Source: Mucidula mucida
Taxonomy: Eukaryota > Basidiomycota > Agaricomycetes > Agaricales > Physalacriaceae
Assembly (NCBI GenBank): GCA_015501055.1
Contig: JADNYV010000001.1
Span: forward strand, 1,674,001-1,738,000
Reading direction: 5' to 3'
DNA: 64,000 nucleotides
Below are positions 56,893 through 64,000 of this stretch, in pieces. The notes under the pieces are model-generated. The model was not told the DNA's origin. It saw only the letters and a program-made list of their open reading frames with translations, and ran no database searches. The position numbers were made by a program, and so were the translations under genes. Numbering within the stretch: the first letter of the stretch is position 1; each line of letters starts with the position of its first letter.

Positions 56893-57522
56893 TCATGCCA
56901 AGGGACAACGTGAAGTGTGTACCTCCCACCATCGACGACCAGCATCCCAAGGAACGTTGGCATCAAAGCCAGCCTTCAGCATACGACTCCGGATACCAGC
57001 ACCAAGTAAAAGACCAAAGACCGTCAAGAGGAACAGCGTTACGACGAGTTGGTCCCGAGGAGAATCTCGTTCTACAGACGGACATTGGCGACGAGATTAG
57101 ATAAGGGTGTCGAGAGCACGCACTGAAACATCTTGCTTCAACATCTCCTTCCTTGCCTGTCGCTGTATCAGGGTTAGTGTCCCCAAGCGTTGCACCAGCA
57201 CAAATAGGCAAGTTCTGGTTCAAACACCACTGCTTCGTGCATGATAGGCAAGGCTGAGATGGGTTATCCGGGAAGTCCAAGTGCAGTATAGAGTAGTTTG
57301 ACTGGAAGCAGATGCCTTTGTCGAGTGAATTGTTGGCTCAAGTCGAGGAAGCAATACACACATTTACAGAAGCTCGTCGCTTCCCATTTCTTCAAGTCAG
57401 CTGTTACGAATCCCTAGAACGGGTAAGCATATATTGGCTACAGTTGAAGGAGATTTATGCACAATACAAGCCAGAAATAACAGGAAACTGAAAAGGTAGT
57501 GGTGGGAGCAAGTCAAGCTCAT
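56893..57522 (-). CDS. Cysteine-rich single-pass membrane protein, conserved but unnamed
   Basis: The start at 57522 gives a signal peptide (MSLTCSHHYLFSFLLFLACI), spliced to GFVTADLKKWEATSFCKC and then SNYSILHLDFPDNPSQPCLS, CTKQWCLNQNLPICAGATLG, DTNPDTATGKEGDVEARCFK and RDSPRDQLVV. A transmembrane helix (VTLFLLTVFGLLLGAGIRSR) and a short cytosolic tail (MLKAGFDANVPWDAGRRWWE) follow, ending at TGA 56893-56895. Four exons with 48-54 nt introns. The paired cysteines, lumenal domain and tail look like a conserved fungal family, but I cannot name a function. It starts 86 bp from the divergent ARP1 start. Confidence 0.75.
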
Positions 57523-57608
57523 GGCGCGTCGTAACTGCCGAATTTGGACAACCCTCTTTGCCATCTACCACCACCGTCTGGTTTCCTGACGTCCCAGCCA
57601 CCGCCACC
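57523..57608. promoter_or_regulatory. Very short divergent promoter, membrane protein / ARP1
   Basis: Only 86 bp separate two divergent start codons, so transcription start sites and leaders must overlap or be very short. Confidence 0.5.
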
Positions 57609-59148
57609 ATGGACGACGACGTGCTAACCAATCAACCAGTAGTCATCGACAATGTTCGTATACAGGTCTCGTATCTGCCTACATGCCAGCCAACCATTAT
57701 CACTTTATAGGGCTCCGGAACCATAAAAGCTGGCTTCGCCGGTCAAGACCATCCAAAATGTTTCTTCCCGTCCTTGTGCGTCTCCACGGTTAGGATTGCC
57801 TCTGGATTGTCAGTAACAACCCATTCAATTCGGCTTGTAGCGTTGGGCGGCCAAAACACATACGCGTCATGGCGGGTGCTTTGGAGGGCGACGTTTTTAT
57901 AGGTCGGCGCGCGCAGGAGTTTCGTGGTCTACTCAAGATCAAATATCCAATGGAGCATGGAATCGTGACGGACTGGGACGATATGGAGCGGATATGGCAA
58001 TGGGTCTACAGTGAGGAATTAGGAACACTCAGTGAAGAGGTACCTTGCCGTCTCGGTTGGCTTTTGGATACTAATTTGGTCGTTGATAGCATCCTGTGTT
58101 GCTAACAGAAGCACCGCTAAACCCTCGAAGTAACCGGGACGTTGCTGCACAGATATTCTTTGATACGTTCAATGTTCCGGCATTGTTCAACTCAGTGCAG
58201 GCCGTGTTATCACTGTACGTACCCAGTCCACCGAACCGCAGGGTCCACATATATCACCTTCAGATATTCATCAGGACGAACTACGGGCATTGTTCTTGAT
58301 TCTGGCGATGGTGTAACACATGCTGTACCAGTCTTTGAAGGCTTTTCAATGCCTCATGCGATACGTCGAGTGGACGTAGCCGGAAGGTGCGCACCGCATG
58401 TACAAGCCTTTCCCCGCTGACTACGTTCTTTCAGAGATGTTACTGACCACCTGCAATTGTTACTGCGAAAGTCGGGGCATCATTTGCATACGACAGCCGA
58501 ACGCGAAGTCGTGCGAACCATCAAAGAAAAGTGCTGCTATGTGGCACTCAACCCCTCCAAAGAGGAGAAAGACTCAAATGGACGAACTGAAGAATTCCGG
58601 CTTCCTGACGGAAATGTCATACAGGTAGGTGAAGGTTGAATTATTCAGTATCGTTCCAACAAGATTTCAGCTTGGATCAGAGCGGTTCCGCGCACCAGAA
58701 ATTTTATTCAACCCAGAACTTATTGGGCAGGAATACGCTGGAGTGCATCAGGTGGTCGTCGACTCCATTAACAGAGTCGACCTTGATCTACGCAAGAGTT
58801 TGTTCTCTAATATCGTTTTGAGTGGTGGAAGCACGCTGTGCAGAGGTCTTTCTACCTTATGATTATTTTACGCAAGTCTGACGCGTCAACAGGTTTCGGT
58901 GATCGTCTGCTCAACGAAGTCAAGAAACTGGCGTTGAAAGATGTCAAGATCAAGATCTATGCGCCCCCAGAGCGCAAGTACTCGACATGGATTGGAGGTT
59001 CCATCTTGGCTGGTCTTAGCACATTCAAGAAGGTTCCTACCCAGCCTTATTACATGCCATTGTGCGCTAATATTGTTGGTAGATGTGGGTATCAGCAGAG
59101 GAGTATCAAGAAGATCCAGATATCATCCACAGAAAGTCGGGTTTCTAG
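57609..59148 (+). CDS. ARP1: Actin-related protein 1 (centractin), dynactin filament
   Basis: Arp1 builds the short filament of dynactin, the dynein cofactor needed for nuclear migration along hyphae. Reads [196 protein letters not shown] and [20 protein letters not shown], ending IIHRKSGF. Both phosphate loops and the adenine-binding GGS motif are intact. It has many introns, including ones near the first 15 codons. [11 protein letters not shown] distinguishes Arp1 from actin. Confidence 0.94.
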
Positions 59149-59402
59149 ACGACTATCTTTTTCTTCTCGGATTTGTTTGACGCAATGTAATCTTCCTCAT
59201 AATTATACCCGTGTAGCAGTTCATTCTAATCTTACTTGGCAAACCGTTTGTCTGGCATATGCATGTATAGAGATTGATAATATGGAGGGCATACACATGG
59301 GCAGAAAATGGATGTGGTGATTTCATATCGGCTCCTCGTACATTTCTCGTCACACGCGAAACCAATACAGAATATGGGAAGTAAAGCGTCGGATGAAAAC
59401 CA

Positions 59403-59968
59403 CTACTTGCCCTTCTTGGGCGGCTCCGCGGCCTTGACCTTCTTGGTACCACGGAACTGGACGAATCGTCAAATGTGGGTCATAGATGGAAAAAAGATAG
59501 AGACGCACCTTCTTCGCCCGGTTCTTCCGCTCCTTCCTGAGTTTGCGCGAGGCTTTCTCGACCTTGGTCGCCAGCCCTGACTGTGAGGCACAATGAGTAT
59601 GCAAAGCCGTTGAACGGTCAAAAACACGTACCCGTACTAGCCTGTATTTAGGCTCGAATTTTTTCTGCGACGCCTCATCATCGTATATCAAAGCAAATCC
59701 AGTGCTGCGTCCACCACCAAAGTGTGTACGGAAGCCAAAGGTAACGACCCGTTCCTTTTTGGTTTTGTAAAGAGCGGCCAGCTTCTCAGACAGCTCGTCC
59801 TTGGAGACATTAGGGCGAGAGGGGTGGAGGACGTCGAGGACGAATTGACGGCGGGCCAAGAGGCGGTTGGTGATGAATTTGCGCGTGCGCAGGGTGACTG
59901 GGGCTGAAGTGTCGGCCTGGAACAAGCGGATGAGCGAGGGGGACGATATTGACGGTAGCGCTCACCAT
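59403..59968 (-). CDS. RPS24: 40S ribosomal protein eS24
   Basis: Small-subunit ribosomal protein. The start ATG (59966-59968) stands alone in its exon, immediately followed by a 49-nt intron. The next exon continues [88 protein letters not shown], then [40 protein letters not shown]. Ends at TAG 59403-59405. Complete and canonical. Confidence 0.94.
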
Positions 59969-60334
59969 TTTTTCAACGACGGCGCTGCGAAGATGGTGAA
60001 GTCAGATGTCGTGTGCAACGATGAGCAAGGGTATACGAACCGTGTTTCTTGAAGACGTCGAGGGCAGTGATGAAAACGACGATGGATGACCGTGGGACGA
60101 GGATGTATAGTTACGCGGCAGATGCCGTGATAGCAGCTCTGCCGAACTTGGAACCACCATCACCTCCCGAATTGGCATTGAACTGTTTTTTTCTCTGCCA
60201 ATTCTGTGAGTATTCTAGTGTCATTTCGAATATCCGAATGCTTATATCGGAGGTTTGGACTTGTCCATCGACCAAGTAGAGATTCGACTAACAGTCTGCA
60301 CTGCGCTGCTGACTAAGCAGCCCACCTCTCCCTT
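59969..60334. promoter_or_regulatory. Divergent region between eS24 and UPF0132-like gene
   Basis: About 365 bp between two divergent start codons. It contains both promoters; no specific element could be assigned. Confidence 0.4.
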
Positions 60335-61092
60335 ATGTCGTTAAACTCCTCTTCCAAGCTGGCTTCGTTTGCACCTTATGTGAGCTGCAATATTTCAACA
60401 CATCCTCAGTTGTCATGAAATATCACATTAGACACCACCGCCGGATGATCCTTCACATGCATCGACTTCCAGAGCATCTCGCACATGGTTCCCAAGCGCG
60501 GCGGAGACTTCATACCAGTCTGGCGGAGTCCCCACAATTGGCACGTCAGAGGCAGGCGGTGCGGGCGCGCTAGCAGCCGTAGAGGGCCAGCAGAACGAAT
60601 GGGAGACCCGTCTTCCTTTCAGGATAGACGCTTTGGCAGCCTTTACATATATCCTGGGTCCCGTGTCTGGTGAGTCATTATTGCCATATTTGCCACCTTC
60701 AGCGTGTTGTTAACTATCATATAGCCTTCCTAGTACTTGCCTTCGAGACGCAGAACGATTATGTTCGATTTCATGGTGCGCTTTCTGAAATACCTAACTG
60801 CGCATCTGAACTTTGAACAGCGTACCAATCTGCTCTCTTGACTGGACCTTTGCTCATCGTTCGCATACTCATGTCGCTCATTGGCTTTTGGCAATGGCTT
60901 CGCTTCTTGTTCACACTCATCATATGGGTCTCGCAGCTTTATATGGCGTATGTTCAATCATACCTGCGGTTAACAGATTCACCAACACATTTTAGGTATC
61001 AGGCTTTCATTGGCGCGTCGGGGGTTACATTACAACGCTTTCACCTCCCTTACATTGGCTTCATTGCCGAGGATTGGGTTACAGAAGAATAA
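60335..61092 (+). CDS. Four-span membrane protein, UPF0132/DUF4870-like
   Basis: The start MSLNSSSKLASFAPY is spliced to TPPPDDPSHASTSRASRTWF. A disordered segment ends at NEWETRLPFRIDALAAFTYI, and then membrane sequence follows: LGPVS to AFLVLAFETQNDYVRFHGAY, QSALLTGPLLIVRILMSLIG, FWQWLRFLFTLIIWVSQLYM and YQAFIGASGVTLQRFHLPYI, ending EDWVTEE. The Arg-x-Asp-Ala before the first span and NDYVRFH after it match the small UPF0132/DUF4870 family (Tic20-like fold). Five exons. Cellular role unknown, probably ER, Golgi or vacuole. Confidence 0.75.
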
Positions 61093-61285
61093 TCATCGCT
61101 TTACTTTACCTAGGACTTTCTAATATACCACTAATCTCATCTCTGGTCTAGAGTAAGAGCGCCACGTTCTAGTGACAAAATGTACAAAACAGAACACGAT
61201 ACAGACGAGTGAATACAAATGTGCTGTTAAGTCGAATGATAGTAATACAATGTCCAAAAGAGCCTATGCTGCAACGCCAAACGTC

Positions 61286-62144
61286 CTACAGTCCAATTGC
61301 TACGAGAACTCCGTCGACGTTGATGCATAATCCTGCAATGTTCAATCCTCCCGGTCCGCATACAAAATTCCCGTAACCTCCAAGACATTCGCTAAACGAA
61401 GGACTGAGATCGTTCAAAAGACCGTCTGTAACATTCTCAAACAAGTCCAAGATGCTTTCTAGGATGCACTTGATATCATAGACCGCTGTATACACCATTA
61501 GCAAAACGGCTATCCAAAGAAATAAAGCAAACGAACTTGGACCAAGCAGAGGACCGACAAGCGGTGAACAATCTGTCATTTCAGAGATTGACGAGAGCAC
61601 ATCCTTTGACACGTTGATGATATTCTTCAGAGCGGTCTCCATATCGTTATTGTTGTCATAGTTGGCGAGACCGCGGTCAGCGCCAAGGGGAGCTAGAGCG
61701 TTTTTGCAATCACTGAGGACACCTTGATAGCCTAACAGAGTAGAGAGGCACTCTTGTTGAAAATCCGCATCGTTTTCTTGAGCAGAACGAGCTTGAGAGG
61801 CGAGATATTCTATATTGAGAGCTCAAATGATAATGTACTAGGCGATATGAAGAAGACGCACGCAGATGCAAAGAGCTCAATCTTAAGCTTGCAACCATAT
61901 CGCTTAAGCTATATCGGCGTACGGGTTGGTCGACATCGATAGGAAATGGCATCGGCTCGCGGGGTATTTGGCGATACGTGATAGAGGTATTGGGCAGAGC
62001 CTTAGGATTCACGGAAGATTGCGGCGTGGCGCGCTTCGCGAGCGGAAGAGGAAGGGTGTAAGGTGACGCGACGGCAGGTGCGATCAGATTCATGAGAAGA
62101 GACGTCGCGCAAAAGGCGATTTGAAGGGGTTTCGAAGGGAACAT
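61286..62144 (-). CDS. Secreted basidiomycete protein of unknown function
   Basis: The start at 62144 gives a signal peptide (MFPSKPLQIAFCATSLLMNL), a Pro-rich linker with PFPIDVDQPVRRYSLSDMV, an intron (about 61800-61900) and then EYLASQARSAQENDADFQQE and CLSTLLGYQGVLSDCKNALA. A helical region follows (METALKNIINVSKDVLSSIS) with a long hydrophobic segment (FALFLWIAVLLMVYTAVYDI) and a Gly/Cys-rich end (PSFSECLGGYGNFVCGPGGL; NIAGLCINVDGVLVAIGL). I do not recognise the family. Cys spacing suggests disulfides. Confidence 0.65.
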
Positions 62145-62587
62145 GGCGAGATGACGCGGTCTGTAGGCGATTGCGTCGAGAAGGCAAGATAACGCGGTAA
62201 GGCTAGCGCAATGACAGCAAGAGAGGACGCGAAAATCAACGGTGACGACGGTAGAGAAGAGGTAGCCAAGTCGAGCACAGTTGGATCGCGCTTCCTTATA
62301 TGCCGGCTTTGTTTGGCTCTATTTCCATGAACATGTGATCGTTTCCACTACGCCACAAAGTGTACGGAGTCTGTCATTCACACTTGGGAGGACCGCCAAA
62401 GTACTAGTAATAGAGATGTACGATGTGTGTAGACAATTGGTAAGGTAAAGGTAGACAACATGACAGCCCAATATCTAGAAAATGTCCGCAAGTCGGACAT
62501 GTGAAGGTCCATTGGATAGGTAAAAAACAGTTCATTCTCAAGTCCGAGAAGGCGAGAAACGCCTTGAGCGACTGACGCACGATGAGA
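62145..62587. other. Intergenic, secreted-protein promoter side
   Basis: About 440 bp without a recognisable gene or repeat. Confidence 0.4.
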
Positions 62588-63506
62588 TCAGGCTAACGAG
62601 ACGCAAGTCTTGCCGTCGTACGACTTCATGAAGCCAGGGGCACACGAGTAGACTGCACGATAATGTTAGCCTTATCAAGAACAAGGGAAGAGACTAAGCT
62701 TACCAATGCAGCGTCTCTCCTCACATGCAACGTTCCAGGCACCTTCGATGGCCGTGCAATCCTGACCTTGACCGAGTGAGGGGCAGCCACCGCATGCCTC
62801 GAGATCACTCGAGGCATCCATGCACTCATAATCACCGGCTTCCATGCCCGGGATAGGGCATGCGTCGAGGCCGAGCGGGCAGAGGGGAGCGGAGCGCGAC
62901 TTCAAAGCATCGCGCTTGGCTTTGTTGTGATGACCATAGCCATGGGAAGGCTGAGAAGGAGGCGTGGTCGACGTGGGGGGCTGGCAATAATCGAGGTCAT
63001 CGTTCCAAGACCAGTTGTTAGGGCACTGAGGTTGGTCACCGCCGGGGGGGTTGCTTGGAAGACAGCAGCCCTTGTCATTGCCCCAGTAATGGGTGTCGGG
63101 GCATTCCGTGTCTTTGGGGGGAGCCGGCTTGGAGGGGACTCCTCCTGAAGGCAGACAGCAGCCCTTCTTGGAGAACCTGTACCGAACAGTGTCAACAAAT
63201 AGTGAATGAGATATGAAAAGCGCGGGCGTACCAAAATTCAGAGCTGGAGCAGCTTGAACCTCCGCTCGAACCTCCTCCTCCATAGGAACCAGACCCTCCG
63301 CCATACGAGCCGGAACCACCGCCATAGGAACCAGAGCCACCCCCGTAGGAACCAGAGTCGCCACCATACGACCCGGAATCACCTCCATAAGAACCAGTAT
63401 CGTGACTACCGCCGTAGTTGGAAGAGTCGCCACCGCCGTGGGACAACACAGAGGGCAAGAACGCCACAAAGAGAGCAAGGGCTGCGAAGCGTGAAAAGAG
63501 CGACAT
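62588..63506 (-). CDS. priA: PriA/CPL1-like secreted cysteine-rich protein
   Basis: Secreted protein of the family founded by PriA of Lentinula, linked to primordium development, with the C-terminal CPL1-like cysteine domain. Signal peptide MSLFSRFAALALFVAFLPSV. Then a 21-nt-unit Gly/Ser/Tyr repeat (GSYGGDS/GSYGGGS), and SSSEFW spliced to FSKKGCCLPSGG, CPDTHYWGNDKGCCLPSNPP, QCPNNWSWNDDLDYCQPP, a KR processing-like site (NKAKRDALKSR), and the core LCPLGLDACPIPGMEAGDYE, CMDASSDLEACGGCPSLGQG, QDCTAIEGAWNVACEERRCI, VYSCAPGFMKSYDGKTCVSL. The last intron uses a donor just after CIG. Ends at TGA 62588-62590. Confidence 0.87.
63280..63405 (-). repeat. Coding minisatellite, 6 x 21 nt (GSYGG repeat)
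   Basis: Six tandem 21-nt units (plus-strand consensus ccatasgarccrgarycrcc) encode GSYGGDS or GSYGGGS in the PriA-like protein. Units differ mainly at synonymous sites. Confidence 0.8.
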
Positions 63507-64000
63507 TGTAAAAAGAAAGAAAAGCTGGTAAAACCAGTGCTTGTTGTTTTAGCGTAGAAGGGGGAGGAAGTTCAAGAAAATGAGAATAGCCGTCCTTTAT
63601 ATACGCCAATGACTTGGCATATGATGGAAAACTTCCCATCAATCTGTTGTATGTAAGTCATTAAATATTTCCGGCTGATGCTCTCCGCGTATGTTTCAAG
63701 CCTGACATGTCAAAATCGAGTTTCTGGGGGTTAAAAGAATCCAGAAAGATGGAACAGCAATCTCTTTTTTGTGAATCGCCACCAAGAAGAGCAGGAACAG
63801 GCTGATTCAAGAGCGAAGCTGCCATCAGACAGATCAGACCGTGTGGCACCACGGGCATCGTTCACCGACTGGACCTTCGGTAGATTCGCTTCGAAGGCTT
63901 CGAACGCCCAGGAACACCCTGATGATGAAACACCATGTCATCAAGCGACGGATACGCGTGTTGTGAAGGAGAACAACATCTTCCTCTTAACATCCGGTTT
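63507..64000. other. Upstream region of the PriA-like gene
   Basis: About 490 bp to the window end. A TATA-like tatatac near 63598 lies about 90 bp from the start codon. The minus-strand frame 63661-63858 is not convincing. Confidence 0.4.

Noticed and set aside
1..64000. Biosynthetic cluster, mating locus, CRISPR or prophage
   Set aside because: No PKS, NRPS, terpene synthase, homeodomain, pheromone, Cas, integrase or repeat-spacer pattern is visible.

Overview
The window is 64 kb of a filamentous fungal nuclear genome, almost certainly an agaricomycete (mushroom-forming basidiomycete). Genes are packed on both strands and cut by many short introns, mostly about 48-57 nt with GT-AG ends and occasional GC-AG ends. 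The gene content is typical of that group: a PriA/CPL1-like secreted protein, a DUF1996-WSC-CBM1 protein, a DPBB (RlpA/expansin-like) protein, a GH16 laminarinase-type glucanase, a PL8 lyase, and FEN1 with a basidiomycete-style acidic insert. I see no rRNA or tRNA gene, CRISPR array, prophage or intact transposon. All boundaries come from reading ORFs and splice sites by eye.

Layout. 0-12.2 kb: 3' end of RPS3, a PL8 polysaccharide lyase, a SUR7/PalI-like membrane protein, MPP10, a delta-12 fatty acid desaturase, and a conserved unknown. 12.3-25.7 kb: two poorly defined proteins (one secreted, Ser/Thr-rich), MYG1, an SRA-YDG protein, a CCCH zinc-finger protein, SEC9, a DPBB protein, FEN1, and a METTL7-like methyltransferase. 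25.7-43 kb: a RasGEF with its own N-terminal G-domain, SurE, GH16, eL15, an MFSD1-like transporter, a large disordered protein, an SVIP-like p97-binding protein, and GPI2. 43.5-51.2 kb: a bZIP factor, APC4 and the DEAD-box helicase DRS1. 51.2-53.7 kb: a gene-poor island with an imperfect hairpin. 53.7-64 kb: the DUF1996-WSC-CBM1 protein, a cysteine-rich membrane protein divergent from ARP1 (centractin), eS24, a four-helix UPF0132-like protein, a secreted unknown and a PriA-like protein.

Functionally the window mixes housekeeping genes (ribosome and ribosome assembly: RPS3, eL15, eS24, MPP10, DRS1; cell cycle and DNA: APC4, FEN1, ARP1; trafficking and membranes: SEC9, GPI2, desaturase) with secreted or wall-facing proteins (PL8, GH16, DPBB, DUF1996-WSC-CBM1, PriA, PIG-C-dependent GPI candidates). 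Nothing resembles a biosynthetic cluster or defence island.

The two most interesting signals are at intron scale. The DUF1996 gene carries two clearly homologous introns at unrelated exon positions and in different phases. The DPBB gene carries two clearly homologous introns flanking a 24-nt mini-exon. Together they suggest recent intron gain or spread (introner-like behaviour). A second pattern is technical: at least six conserved genes switch frame by one base, mostly at short homopolymers, which looks like uncorrected sequencing indels rather than pseudogenes.
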